DNA of 54,380 nucleotides from Methylobacterium gregans (GCF_022179245.1 NZ_BPQM01000122.1:1-54380); one strand, 5' to 3'; positions 16,232 to 25,990 are shown, counted from the first letter of the stretch. Numbers and translations: made by a program. The notes: generated by a model from the sequence alone, not told the origin.

Positions 16232-18199
16232 TCATGCGGCGGCACTCGCCATCTTCACAAGATGCGCGACAGAGAATTTTCGGCGCTGTTGATCGCTGAG
16301 CGTCTCAAGAATGATTTGCGTGCCTCCCTTCTCGATCGCGACGACTGTTCCTACAATGTCAGCGATGCGTATCGTCAGCTTCTGAAGACAAGCAGGGAAA
16401 TCGCTTCGCTTGACGAATGCACTGATACACGGTGCCGAGTAAGATGCAACCTTGATCTGTTCATATCCAGGTGCGCCCGCCATACGCGCAATTCGATCGA
16501 GCGTGGAGTTCTCGCGATCGCGCTTTGAGAGAAGCAGGATGGCCTGAGACTTCGCCCGAGATACAGCGACGTTGATCAGGCGGTCGCCTTCTGAGCCTCT
16601 AAGAAACGTTCCTGATCCGTCGACAGGATCGAAGATCACGACCTTTCTCTCGCTGCCTTGTGCGCGGTGAACCGTCGAAACGCTGATGCCACGCATATTA
16701 TTGGCCTTCAGCATATAGCGCAGCAGCGTCTTCTGCGCTCGGAACGGCGTGAGAACAACGATGTCCTCTAATTCGACATCAAAATCTGTCAGATCTCTTA
16801 TGATCGATACAATTTTATCGGCAGAATCGTAGCGGATAGGTCCGCGATATTTCTGCGACCATGTGCTATCTGTGGAGACTAGATCCACTCTCAGCGGCTT
16901 TTGCCGCTCGCCGCGGATAACAGGCAACCGCCTGTGCGCTCGCCAGTCGGGATCCATTTCGGCGTCTTTGGCGACGATGAGTTTGCCGCCGTAAAACACC
17001 TTGCTGATGACTTCGCTGATTTCGTTGATCATGCGCGACTGTTCATTCAGAAACACGGTCGGCGCAGCGCGAAAGATAGCGAAAGCTGTGGTGCCGAGAT
17101 ATTTTCTTGGATCGGGATGAGGGCTCCGGACGACCGCCGCCAATTGCTGAGGATCACCGGCGAATAGGACCTTCCGGCCCAGCAAGCTCAGCATCAACGC
17201 CGAAGCTCCACCCATTTGGCTGGCTTCATCAACGATGATGATATCGAAATCTTTAGCACGTAGCGCCTCAAACCAAAATGTTGCGGCGGTGGCCGTAATC
17301 GCGACGACTTTGTTCGTGGTGACGATTTCTTCAACCCGAACTTTGAGCTTTGCTCTCAGTCCGTCCACCTCCTGCTTCCATACAGCCCAGGCAACGATAT
17401 CCTTTTTCTCGGGTTCCCTGCCTTCGGTCGCGACAAGCTTATCGAACAGGACCACATCGGAGACGGGAAGCAGATGCTCTCGCCCCTTATACCGCTTCGC
17501 CTCAACCCGGCTCCCAATCCTTTTGCATCGTGTGCGAGTCTTTGTCATGCCTGCGGCCACCAGCGCGTCGTCTACGGCAATCAAAGCCTGATCGACTGCC
17601 GTGTTGGTGGTAGCGATGATGAGGATGGACGCCGAATGGAGTGCGAGTTGGGTTGCGACGAGACGACCGACGGTCGTCGTCTTTCCGGTCCCCGGCGGGC
17701 CGTGAAGCAGACCGATCGATTGGTCTGCCAACTGTAGTGCGTCAGCCTGGGCCCGCCGCAGCCTCACACCCTTTGTGACTTTGCCGCCCTTGGATGGTGT
17801 GAACATCCCCGGCTTCGAAGTCATGCGCTCGTTGGCTCGCCTCTGGAGATCTGGCTGTGTCCACAACCCGGCGAGAGCTTCGTAGAAATCGGGCTCGTAG
17901 AGCATCAGCACCGTGCCGACGGCCGGTGCGGGCCCGCGTACGAACCGCAGCGTGATGGTGCTAGTTTCGGAGTCGACGGCGAGGCAATCCGCACTCCCTG
18001 GTGGCGTTGCCGGCCACCACGCTCGTGCCCCTTCGAGGCTCTCATCTAGTGGTCGATTGTGTCGGTCTCTCACCGGTTCGATCTGAACCTGTAGGAGCCC
18101 TCCAATAGGCGCTATGGAGAGGACTTTGAATGGGATCGCATCGCGCGCGACATCCCGTTCGAGCTCAATGGCGCGAGAAACGATCCGGCCGTCCCACAT
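16232..18199 (-). CDS. SF1 (UPF1/DNA2-like) helicase
   Basis: A 655-residue superfamily 1B helicase. Motifs in order: I GPPGTGKTT (about 164-172), Ib region ATTNTAVDQAL, II DEASQ (VDEASQMGG), III GDPQQLAAV, IV NEQSRM, V TVHRAQGSE, VI NVAVSRAKSQAILL. The first 120 residues form a beta-rich domain like the 1B/stalk of UPF1-type enzymes. The last 70 residues are unrecognised. No nuclease domain is visible, so it would be a stand-alone helicase. Such genes are frequent in defence islands, but the role here is not known. It is convergent with umuC and divergent from a small plus-strand gene. Confidence 0.9.
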   Translation of the reverse strand: MWDGRIVSRAIELERDVARDAIPFKVLSIAPIGGLLQVQIEPVRDRHNRPLDESLEGARAWWPATPPGSADCLAVDSETSTITLRFVRGPAPAVGTVLMLYEPDFYEALAGLWTQPDLQRRANERMTSKPGMFTPSKGGKVTKGVRLRRAQADALQLADQSIGLLHGPPGTGKTTTVGRLVATQLALHSASILIIATTNTAVDQALIAVDDALVAAGMTKTRTRCKRIGSRVEAKRYKGREHLLPVSDVVLFDKLVATEGREPEKKDIVAWAVWKQEVDGLRAKLKVRVEEIVTTNKVVAITATAATFWFEALRAKDFDIIIVDEASQMGGASALMLSLLGRKVLFAGDPQQLAAVVRSPHPDPRKYLGTTAFAIFRAAPTVFLNEQSRMINEISEVISKVFYGGKLIVAKDAEMDPDWRAHRRLPVIRGERQKPLRVDLVSTDSTWSQKYRGPIRYDSADKIVSIIRDLTDFDVELEDIVVLTPFRAQKTLLRYMLKANNMRGISVSTVHRAQGSERKVVIFDPVDGSGTFLRGSEGDRLINVAVSRAKSQAILLLSKRDRENSTLDRIARMAGAPGYEQIKVASYSAPCISAFVKRSDFPACLQKLTIRIADIVGTVVAIEKGGTQIILETLSDQQRRKFSVAHLVKMASAAA

Positions 18200-18247
18200 C
18201 GTCGCCTCAGAATCGCGAGCCGAAACCGTACTGTTCAGTCACGGGCG

Positions 18248-18529
18248 ATGCTGTCTGGGATCGGAGGTATGGTCAAGCTTTCGTGCGATTCCACTTCAGA
18301 TACTTGGAGCGTACCGCTTCGTGAGCCGACCATTCCGGCGCTTGGTGGCGGGGGCGACCACGACGAGATCGTGATCGAGACGATCGACGCCTCGGTCTTC
18401 AAGCGCTGGCGCGCGGATCCGAACTATCGCCCTCAGCATCTGCAGGCTTGGCACAAGGGCACCGGCGTCGATCCCGCGATGGTGCATACCGCCGTGCTCG
18501 CGCACGTGCCGAACACGGCCGTGCCATAG
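18248..18529 (+). CDS. Small hypothetical protein, 93 residues
   Basis: A plus-strand frame divergent from the SF1 helicase. The second half (IVIETIDASVFKRWRADPNY, then LQAWHKGTGVDPAMVHTAV) looks like real coding sequence with GC-rich third positions. An ATG at 18269 just behind GGAGG is an alternative start, but the spacing is too short. No domain recognised. Confidence 0.45.
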   Translation: MLSGIGGMVKLSCDSTSDTWSVPLREPTIPALGGGGDHDEIVIETIDASVFKRWRADPNYRPQHLQAWHKGTGVDPAMVHTAVLAHVPNTAVP

Positions 18530-18702
18530 CGAAGCCATCCGTTAGATCTGTCAGCTGTGTTCGCCCCTGGCGGGGGCCGGTGCGGTCGCCTTGCCTGAAT
18601 CGGTGACCCTAAGCCAACACGGTTCCCAGGGTACACACAAGGCTAAGGTCGTGAGGCTCTGCCGGCTTGGTGCAGGTGGGCGGAGGGAGAAGGGCGTAGG
18701 AC

Positions 18703-19263
18703 GTGAACGACGAAGATCCCATCCTGCCGCGGTGCCTGTGCACGTTCGCGCAAGCGGCTCAGGACACGGCACTCCCGGAGGAGGTAATCCGCAAGGCGGT
18801 CGAGAACCGAGAACTCGCCTCAGTCCAGGCTTCGTCCGGCGAGATCATGCTCGACGAGCGTGACGTCGAGCGCTGGGCGTCTTGGTACTGGTTCGTCAAT
18901 GCGAAGCCGGCTTCGAGCGAGACGCTCGATATTTTCATCGAGGCCATCCGCGCCATCCGCGCTCAGCGGTCGGAGGTCTTGGTGTTCGCGGAGGTCCTCG
19001 CGGGTATCCAGGCCGACGCGAAGTCCCTGAACGAGGCCCTGATGAAGAATGAGCGTCGCCTCTGTGAGGCCGCCGCGCAACTCAAGCGCCTTCGGGCTGG
19101 GCAGGGGGATAGTCGGGTGGCGGCGAAACCGTCAGGCTCAGATGAGGTGGCCTTCGCGTTCGAGGTCGATACCGATCTCCGGCAGCATTACAGGGAAAAC
19201 TCGATGCCATGGCCATTTGACGAGCCGGGTGCCGGAAGCGAGAGCCATGCCCCGACTTCCTAA
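18703..19263 (+). CDS. HTH (excisionase/MerR-like) protein with coiled-coil tail
   Basis: A 186-residue protein from a GTG at 18703, preceded by TAGGAC. Residues 13-60 have the pattern of a helix-turn-helix DNA-binding domain: LCTFAQAAQDTALPEEVIRK, then ENRELASVQASSGEIMLDERDVERWA, ending in the D-V-x-x-W typical of excisionase-like domains. A long amphipathic helical region (about 75-135) probably forms a coiled coil. Its 3' end overlaps the next gene by 17 bp, so the two are made together. Regulatory role likely, target unknown. Confidence 0.7.
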   Translation: MNDEDPILPRCLCTFAQAAQDTALPEEVIRKAVENRELASVQASSGEIMLDERDVERWASWYWFVNAKPASSETLDIFIEAIRAIRAQRSEVLVFAEVLAGIQADAKSLNEALMKNERRLCEAAAQLKRLRAGQGDSRVAAKPSGSDEVAFAFEVDTDLRQHYRENSMPWPFDEPGAGSESHAPTS

Positions 19264-19741
19264 GCGTCTGCGCCCGGTCCATTGGACCGTTCAGTCCCTG
19301 GAGTACGGCTGGCCGGACGAGGCTGACCCGGATGTCCCGATCTGGATCAGCATCGCGCGGTTCGATGCGCTCTGGCGGCGGAGCGACGAGTACATCGCGC
19401 AGGCGGGCGGTGCCGACGACAACCAGCCCGAGAAGTACGCGCGGGCCGGGCAGTGGCTCGGCTCCGGCAAGCGGACATGGATGCCGGTGGTCGGGCTCGA
19501 CTGCGATGGGCTTCCGACGATCACTGACGGTCGACACCGCTATCTCTGGATGCGCGAGCACGGCGCGTGGTCAATGCCGGTCGCGGTTTCGGCTAGCCAA
19601 GCCGAGGCCGTGCGAGCCCTGTGCGGGACACGCTATCGCACCTCTTGGTTCGTCCCACCCCGCACCCGAATGCTACAGCCAGCGATCCTCGCCGGGCTTG
19701 GCCTCGCGGTAGCCGGGCTGCTGTGGGTGGCCCGCTCCTGA
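19247..19741 (+). CDS. ParB/sulfiredoxin-like DGRHR protein with C-terminal membrane anchor
   Basis: A 164-residue protein overlapping the HTH gene by 17 bp. The segment LDCDGLPTITDGRHRYLWMREHG has the G-R-H-R core of the ParB/sulfiredoxin-like fold, where the Arg/His pair binds nucleotide phosphate. The C-terminus (MLQPAILAGLGLAVAGLLWV) is a single transmembrane helix with a short ARS tail. A soluble ParB-like domain anchored by its C-terminus in the membrane is unusual. The start ATG at 19247 is in a different frame from the HTH gene and gives MPRLPKRLRPVHW. The function is not known. Confidence 0.68.
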   Translation: MPRLPKRLRPVHWTVQSLEYGWPDEADPDVPIWISIARFDALWRRSDEYIAQAGGADDNQPEKYARAGQWLGSGKRTWMPVVGLDCDGLPTITDGRHRYLWMREHGAWSMPVAVSASQAEAVRALCGTRYRTSWFVPPRTRMLQPAILAGLGLAVAGLLWVARS

Positions 19742-19749
19742 GTGGAGCT

Positions 19750-19852
19750 ATTGTCAGGATTGTCGGCTTCGTCAGTGCCGGGTGCGACGTCGAGGAAGGC
19801 TTGGTCTTTCTCGGTGGAGCACGACTGACATATCTGACGATAGGGCCGGTAG
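19750..19852 (+). repeat. Dispersed motif copy B
   Basis: ATTGTCAGGATTGTCGG at 19750-19766 (24 bp conserved to 19773) and ATAGGGCCGGTAG at 19840-19852. Both blocks recur in the same order and orientation at 27011 and 27119. It sits in the convergent gap 19742-19978, so it cannot be a promoter of either neighbour. Confidence 0.65.
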
Positions 19853-19978
19853 GATCACCTTCACTCGGACGCCGCGCTTTCATCCGCTGCCGCGCAGCGT
19901 GACGTGTGTTCGCTTAGCGGGAGGGTTCAGGGCGGCGACAAGCGATCGCCCAACCTGAACCTCTCTCGCCACGCCCGC

Positions 19979-21058
19979 TCAAGCCGCAATCGTTCGCACC
20001 TTCTGCCCGAGAGCAGCGGTCACAGCATCGGCGACGGCATCGGCATCGATCCGGAACCACTCGGTCGCGCTGTGAGGCGTGCCATCCGGTCCGGTGACCT
20101 TCAGGGCCACGTGATACGGCCGCAGCTGCTTATGAACCAGGCGCTCGGCTTCCTGGGCCGAGTGCCCCTTGAACTCGTAGGTGTCGACGATCTCGACGTC
20201 GGCATACAGGTAGGTCGCTTGCGTGGCGGCCCGGCTGATCCGGTCTTCGACCCGCCCGGCGGTCGTACCCACCTTCAAAAGCCCGGCGACCTCGGGGCGC
20301 GGGGACAGCGACCTGAGCACATAGACGTACCCGGTCGACGCGCCCTCAAAAAGCGGACCTGCGCTCGTCGTTGGGATCCGTCGGGCGTCCTTGTCCTCGT
20401 AGAGCCTGCGCACGAGAGACGACATTAGGAGATTGGACTCGGTACCGTTCTCGAACACAACGCGCAGGCGTGCATCGTCCTTGCCGTTGCGCTGATGCTT
20501 ATCGCGGACATCCGCCACCTGGAGCATCTGGCCCTTGAGGACGAAGAACTCGCCGATCTCGACCCGTTCCTGACTGAACGGGACGGGCTTGCGCAGCCGC
20601 TCCTTCACGCTCTGGCGCACGCTGTCGAACAGGCCCTCGAACCGATCGAAGTCCTGGCAGGGCACGCGATCCGCGACGTAGTCCGGCGTGGCGCGCGGTT
20701 GCAGGGCATCGCGGACCTGGAAGATGTCGGTCCCGTCGGCGAGCAACGGATCGTCCAGAGGATCCGCCGCCTGGCTGGTGCCGAAGACGAGCCCGTGGAC
20801 GTCGAAGGGCTCGAGGCCCGTGAGGGCCGCCCTGGACGCGCGCAGGCCTGCGAGCTCGTTCGCCAGCATGCGCTCCAGCACGCTCCGCCCCTTCTGCGAG
20901 ATCGGCTCGGCCCCGTTCTCGGTATAGAACGCGTTGATGCGTGCCAGAACCTCGGCGGCCTGCTCGACGATCGGCGTGCGCGCGGCCCGGACCTTCTCAT
21001 CGGGCGTCGCGAGGAGCGGGTCGTTCAGATAATCGATGGCGTCCGGGGTCTCAGCCAT
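19979..21058 (-). CDS. GIY-YIG (T5orf172/MUG113-type) nuclease
   Basis: A 359-residue protein. The C-terminal third carries a GIY-YIG nuclease domain of the T5orf172/MUG113 type: GYVYVLRSLSP (GIY strand), LLKVGTTAGRVEDRISRA (YIG strand and catalytic Arg), EIVDTYEFKGHSAQEAERLV with the metal-binding Glu, and ATEWFRI. The N-terminal 200 residues are helical and unrecognised. I chose ATG 21058 because it overlaps the helicase stop by 8 bp, whereas the next upstream start only adds a short proline-rich leader. Last gene of the helicase/methyltransferase group and the likely DNA-cutting component. Confidence 0.82.
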   Translation of the reverse strand: MAETPDAIDYLNDPLLATPDEKVRAARTPIVEQAAEVLARINAFYTENGAEPISQKGRSVLERMLANELAGLRASRAALTGLEPFDVHGLVFGTSQAADPLDDPLLADGTDIFQVRDALQPRATPDYVADRVPCQDFDRFEGLFDSVRQSVKERLRKPVPFSQERVEIGEFFVLKGQMLQVADVRDKHQRNGKDDARLRVVFENGTESNLLMSSLVRRLYEDKDARRIPTTSAGPLFEGASTGYVYVLRSLSPRPEVAGLLKVGTTAGRVEDRISRAATQATYLYADVEIVDTYEFKGHSAQEAERLVHKQLRPYHVALKVTGPDGTPHSATEWFRIDADAVADAVTAALGQKVRTIAA

Positions 21059-23144
21059 TGGCGGCTCCAGCGGTGCGGCCGGCATCGGCCCCGGCGAGAT
21101 CGGCCCGTCGTTGCCGGGCGAGCTTGCGCATGAAGGCGAGGGCGTCGGCGAGACGGACCTCGCGCCCGTTCGGTGAGTTCAGGTTCGGCTCTCGGCCTTC
21201 GCGGGCGAGGAATTCCTTGATGCGCGGCATCAGCTTCTCGGCCTCCTCCCGGGTCATCGTCACCTTCATGGCGCGAACCTCGCCGTGGAGGCGGGCGAGG
21301 ATGTCCTCGTTGAGCTCTTTCGACAGGATCTCATAGGCGTCAACGAACTCGCGTCGCCCGCCGAGGAGGTCGACCTGGAGATCGCGCACGTCGAGGAATT
21401 TGTGGGTCGCGCGGATGAAGTTGTCGCCCCCGCCCGGCAACTGCGGGTCTGACGATCCCTCACCACTGCCTGCTGTTGTGGGTTCGTCCAGTCCGAGCGT
21501 TAGGGACTGGATGACGCTCGGATCCTCCTTCACGGCTCGCCCCAGCTCCGTCCGAGCCCCGAACAGTGTGACCACGTCCTGGATGACGCTCTCGGGCTGG
21601 TGCGGGTATCGCCGGCGGACGATGTCGGTGGTGATGACGTCGTGCATCACGTCGGCATGGTGCGCGTCCGGGTTGAGCATCACCGTGATCGTCCGGGGAT
21701 CGCTCTGGACGTTGGCGACGAGGTCCGGAAAATCGGCGTCGATGATGCGCTTGGCCTCATCCGACACCATGGGGCCGTTGATGACCTCGATCTCGCCGGC
21801 ATTGGTCACGGGCTCGGGCTTGCCCGTCTGAGGCTGCTGCCCGGTCATGTCGTCCGACCCCTTGTGGGTGCGGAACTTGAAGGTCGGGGCCATCACCTGC
21901 TCCATGAGCAGGGACACCGAAATCGCCTTCAGCATGTCGTTGACGGCACGCGAGACGACGTCGTCCTTCGCGAATGGGGCCGAGACGAGGTTCGTGAACC
22001 GTGCCTCGGTCTTGCCCGGCGCGTCGCGGGTCGCGCGGCCGATGATCTGGACCACTTCCGTGAGCGAGCCGCGGTAGCCGACCGTGAGGACGTGCTCGCA
22101 CCAGATCCAATCGAACCCCTCCTTGGCCATGCCCAAGGCGATGATGACGTCGACATCGTCGCGGGATTTGACCTTGCGGAGCGAGGCCATGACCTTCTCT
22201 CGGCCTGGGCCGTCGTCCACCAGGTTGGCGATCTTCAAAATGCGCCGGCCGTTGCGCACCTTCACGAAGCCAGTGACCGGATCGACGCCGAGCGGATCGC
22301 CGAGCGTGTCGACGATGGCGTCGACCTCGAACATCTTGTCGGCGACGGCCTCGCTCGATCCCACATGCGGGATGTGGACGATGGTCTTCAGCGCCGGATC
22401 CAGGGCCTCACCCATCCGGTCGAGGTAGCGGCCCTGGTAGAAGCGGAAGCCGATGTGCAGCGTCTTGAGGTACTCGTAGCCGTTGAGCTGCTCGTAGTAG
22501 GTGTAGATCACCCGCTCGAACCGCGCCTCGTCCTCGGGATGGAGGATCGCCTCGGTGTCGCCCCGGAAGTAGGACCCTGTCATCGCCAAAACGTGGGCGC
22601 TGCCGCGGTCCATCAGGCCGCGCAGGAGGGAGCCCAGCTTGTTCTCGTCGTTTGACGAGGCATGGTGCAGTTCGTCCACGCAGATGAGAGCGCCGTCGAA
22701 GATCTCGATGCCTGCCCTTGTGAAGGCGAAGCGCAGCGTCGCGTGCGTGCACAGGGCGATGCTCTCGCCGCTGGAGCCGAGGAACTCGATGAGCTCTGTA
22801 ACCTTCGAGCCGGTCTCCGAGCCGACGCCGCACAGATCGCGGTCGAGCTTCCAGTCTCGGAAGAAGCCCCCGGCGCTGAGCTTCGTGTCGCGGAACGACG
22901 CACCGATCGAGCGCTCGGGCACCGCGACGACGACCTTGCGGAGCCCCTGGTTCTGGAGCTTATCCAGGCCGATGAACATGGCCGCGCGCGACTTGCCGGA
23001 CGCCGGCGGCGACTTCACCAAGATGTACTGGCTGTCGCGCACGTCCCAGACGCGGCGCTGCATGACGCGCATGCCGAGCGCGTCCGTGCGCTTAGAGGAT
23101 CCGTCCGCCGCATAGCGGAGGGTCGTGTCAGAGAGTTCAGCCAC
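21051..23144 (-). CDS. SF2 DEAH/DELH-type helicase of a restriction-like cassette
   Basis: A 697-residue superfamily 2 helicase. Motif I is PPASGKS (46-52), II is VDELHH (D157-E158-L-H160), III is AMTGS (187-191), and VI is QIIGRATRD (366-374) with its arginine fingers. After the two RecA-like domains, about 300 residues of unrecognised sequence follow, ending in an alanine/arginine-rich tail. The size and order resemble the translocating subunits of restriction systems. It starts 11 bp after the methyltransferase gene and overlaps the GIY-YIG gene, so the three form one transcript. Confidence 0.88.
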   Translation of the reverse strand: MAELSDTTLRYAADGSSKRTDALGMRVMQRRVWDVRDSQYILVKSPPASGKSRAAMFIGLDKLQNQGLRKVVVAVPERSIGASFRDTKLSAGGFFRDWKLDRDLCGVGSETGSKVTELIEFLGSSGESIALCTHATLRFAFTRAGIEIFDGALICVDELHHASSNDENKLGSLLRGLMDRGSAHVLAMTGSYFRGDTEAILHPEDEARFERVIYTYYEQLNGYEYLKTLHIGFRFYQGRYLDRMGEALDPALKTIVHIPHVGSSEAVADKMFEVDAIVDTLGDPLGVDPVTGFVKVRNGRRILKIANLVDDGPGREKVMASLRKVKSRDDVDVIIALGMAKEGFDWIWCEHVLTVGYRGSLTEVVQIIGRATRDAPGKTEARFTNLVSAPFAKDDVVSRAVNDMLKAISVSLLMEQVMAPTFKFRTHKGSDDMTGQQPQTGKPEPVTNAGEIEVINGPMVSDEAKRIIDADFPDLVANVQSDPRTITVMLNPDAHHADVMHDVITTDIVRRRYPHQPESVIQDVVTLFGARTELGRAVKEDPSVIQSLTLGLDEPTTAGSGEGSSDPQLPGGGDNFIRATHKFLDVRDLQVDLLGGRREFVDAYEILSKELNEDILARLHGEVRAMKVTMTREEAEKLMPRIKEFLAREGREPNLNSPNGREVRLADALAFMRKLARQRRADLAGADAGRTAGAANG

Positions 23145-23155
23145 GGCGTTTCCCC

Positions 23156-25867
23156 TTACGCTCTTCTGCCGAGTTCGTCGGCGATGGCGCGCTCATAGAG
23201 CTGGAGCATATGCTCGATCCGGTCGGCGTCCGAGCGGTACTTTCGCGAGCCGAAGATGGCCTCGACGGTCTCGTCGAGTTCCTCGTGCGCCCGGCGCAGA
23301 TCCGGTGGCATTGTCTTGGGAACATAGAGATCGCCGAGGGTTCGGCCGAACCCTGCTTCTTTGCGAGCGCGATCGATTTCCCACCAGTGCTCTTCGAGTT
23401 CGTCTTTTCTGCGATCAGACAGTGTTGGAAGTGGAAATGTGTTCCATACCAGCTGGTTTGAGTATCTAAGCCTATCTTCAAGTTTGCCGCCAACAGTATC
23501 TAGCCACAACCGATGCATCCGTGACGAAAGCACCGACGCAGCCCAGATATCACCGTCGTATATTGCAAAAGTGCTATCGTGCGCAATAGATGAGTTGTCA
23601 AAAACGTCAACCGGCAGCCAATTCCGACTTTCAGAAGAATGCCTTGGAATTACGATCATATGATTTCTTGCCCGATTTTGCGGGTCGAATGCCCACGGCG
23701 TACGTGCCAATTTGACGCTTTGCGCACGAGTGCTGTTCATGCGCAAATCTCTTACAATGTTAAATCTAGAATTAAACGGTTCTATTTTGCGCGCTTGCTC
23801 TTCATTGTCGGCGGTGACCCAGATGCACCAGCGCTCAGAGCCTTTAAGCATTTCTCCGCTGCCATAGAGACGCTTGATAAAATTAGACGCCTGCGGAAAA
23901 TCTGACACTATGGCTTCTCGCTCGGACCTATCTAATAGTAAAGCGTCGCCATTGTTTGGCTGATTGCCAAAAGTCATCGCCGGGAAATATTTCGCGATTG
24001 GGCTCGATCTCTTCTCTACGACTGTCGACACATTCGGAGCAAGATAAGGACCAATTGTATCGACATCCCGAACGCTACCTTCGTCGTACAACTTTTTGAT
24101 CTTCTGCGACGGCGCGCCAATGCCAATAACAACACACGCAACGCCGGCGTTGTTTGAAGCAAGATTTGTCCACTTGAATGATCTGTGCGCGAATTTAATC
24201 TCAAGGTCTTTGAGTATGAATGGCCATAACGATGCCACGGAAGCACCTTGAACCAACGAATTGGTTGCAACTAAGGCATATTTGCAACCTGTAGACATGG
24301 AATAGATAGTAGATTTGTAGAACCATATTGATACATAATCTAGATCCTTATGGCCCTTGATCTTTCCTCCCATAACACGATCGATATCGCTACGCTGTTC
24401 CTTGGTAAGGTTGCGAGCTCCTTTGAAAGGAGGATTGCCTACGACATAAGTTTCCTTTTCCGGGTCTATTGGACAAACATCAAGCCAATCTGCCGTCGCT
24501 GAATTAGCGCAAATCACTCGCCCTGCAGCCGTCAGTGGAAGCGCTGGGGGCGCTTTACCCATCTTCTGCCGGAAATTCTCATTGACTTGATACTCAGCGA
24601 TCCACAGTCCAAGCCGTGCGGTCTCGCAGGCGAAATCGTCGATCTCGATGCCATAGAAGTGCTCGAGCTTGACCACGGGATGTGCGAACTCACCGAGCCG
24701 GATGAAGATCTCCATCTCGATGGCGCGCAGATCCTTGTAGGCGAGGATCAGGAAGTTACCTGATCCGCAGGCCGGATCGAATACTCGAATGCGACCAAGA
24801 CGCTTCAGCAGTTCGTGTAGCCGACCCCTGTTTGAGCCCGCCTTCTCGAGCTCGGCGCGAAGCTCATCGAGCAGGATCGGATTGAGCACTTTGGCGATGT
24901 TCGATGGGGACGTATAGTGCATCCCCATTTCACCGCGCTTATCGATATCAACGACGGCTTGGAGCATCGACCCGAAAATATCGGGGTTGATCGTGCGCCA
25001 ATTGAGCTTGGCACAGGCGAGCAATTGCTTCCGGCAGCGGCTATCGAGCGTCGGCATCGGCGACGTTTCTTCGAATAGGCCACCATTGACGTAGGGCAGC
25101 TTGCCCCACCCCTTGGCGGGCTGCGTGCGCTTCGCAGGTTCGGTTGCCATGTGGACGAACGCGCCATCGAGAAAGGCGGCGAGATCGGAGCCGTCGACCT
25201 GGGTCGACTGGATCAGGGCGCTCTTGAAGAGGTCCGCCTCGAAGATGCCGACGTCCTCCGCGAACAGGCAGAACAGCACCCGGACCATGAACAGGTTCAT
25301 GGCGTGCCGGTCGGCCTCGGTGGCCCAATCCGGGTTCGCATCCCTCACGGCGTCGAAGAAGCGGGAGATGTGCTTGGTCGCCCGCACATCCGCCTGACGC
25401 TCCGGGGCTGGGACGTAACGCTCATGCCCGCCGAGGGGGAAGAAGAACTCCGCCTCCATCGGCAGGACGTCGACACCCTCATGGATGTCGTCGCCAATCT
25501 TCGTGTCGTGGGCGGCGATGCCCTCCCCATCGTAGGCCACCAGCAGGCGAGGCCGCTTCGTTTTGGCTGCGCTCGCAGCTTCGGCCTTCATCCGCTCGAG
25601 GGCGCGGTCGGCATCGCCGAGAGCCACGGTCTCGAACCGCAGCATACGGGTCCAGGAGAAGGATCCTGTGGCGGCCTCGTCTTTCAGCTTGGTGATGGTC
25701 ACGCGCGGCGCACCGACCGCCTCCATCAGGGCCAAGCCGAACTCGCCGCCGACCAGCTTCTGCTGGGCGAGCGCGTCGAAATTCTCGTAGATCTCACTTG
25801 GACTGAGCATACGGCCTGGGCTGTGGACCATGGTTTTGGACGGCTCCGTCGATACCATGCCAGTCAT
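23156..25867 (-). CDS. Class I DNA (adenine-N6-type) methyltransferase, MmeI/COG1002-like
   Basis: A 903-residue DNA methyltransferase. SAM motif I is DPACGSGN (364-371) and the catalytic motif IV is NPPF (478-481), the signature of N6-adenine or N4-cytosine methylation. MHYTSPSNIAKVLNPILLDEL before motif I is typical of the MmeI/COG1002 family. The N-terminal 300 residues show no clear PD-ExK nuclease, unlike true type IIL enzymes. The C-terminal half should hold the target-recognition domain. That part (about 23480-24560) is strikingly AT-rich: 19 G/C of 60 at 24301-24360 against 39 of 60 at 25261-25320. This suggests replacement of the specificity region. With the helicase and GIY-YIG genes it forms a restriction-modification-like set. 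Confidence 0.88.
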   Translation of the reverse strand: MTGMVSTEPSKTMVHSPGRMLSPSEIYENFDALAQQKLVGGEFGLALMEAVGAPRVTITKLKDEAATGSFSWTRMLRFETVALGDADRALERMKAEAASAAKTKRPRLLVAYDGEGIAAHDTKIGDDIHEGVDVLPMEAEFFFPLGGHERYVPAPERQADVRATKHISRFFDAVRDANPDWATEADRHAMNLFMVRVLFCLFAEDVGIFEADLFKSALIQSTQVDGSDLAAFLDGAFVHMATEPAKRTQPAKGWGKLPYVNGGLFEETSPMPTLDSRCRKQLLACAKLNWRTINPDIFGSMLQAVVDIDKRGEMGMHYTSPSNIAKVLNPILLDELRAELEKAGSNRGRLHELLKRLGRIRVFDPACGSGNFLILAYKDLRAIEMEIFIRLGEFAHPVVKLEHFYGIEIDDFACETARLGLWIAEYQVNENFRQKMGKAPPALPLTAAGRVICANSATADWLDVCPIDPEKETYVVGNPPFKGARNLTKEQRSDIDRVMGGKIKGHKDLDYVSIWFYKSTIYSMSTGCKYALVATNSLVQGASVASLWPFILKDLEIKFAHRSFKWTNLASNNAGVACVVIGIGAPSQKIKKLYDEGSVRDVDTIGPYLAPNVSTVVEKRSSPIAKYFPAMTFGNQPNNGDALLLDRSEREAIVSDFPQASNFIKRLYGSGEMLKGSERWCIWVTADNEEQARKIEPFNSRFNIVRDLRMNSTRAQSVKLARTPWAFDPQNRARNHMIVIPRHSSESRNWLPVDVFDNSSIAHDSTFAIYDGDIWAASVLSSRMHRLWLDTVGGKLEDRLRYSNQLVWNTFPLPTLSDRRKDELEEHWWEIDRARKEAGFGRTLGDLYVPKTMPPDLRRAHEELDETVEAIFGSRKYRSDADRIEHMLQLYERAIADELGRRA

Positions 25868-25990
25868 GTGAGGGCAGCCAGAGTTCGGCTCATGCCTGGA
25901 TGATCCACAGATAAGTGTCTGTGATCGTTGGATATTCCGTTCGCGGAGATGCCCGGCGAGGGTCTGGGGGACGCATCGCTCGATCGCGCA

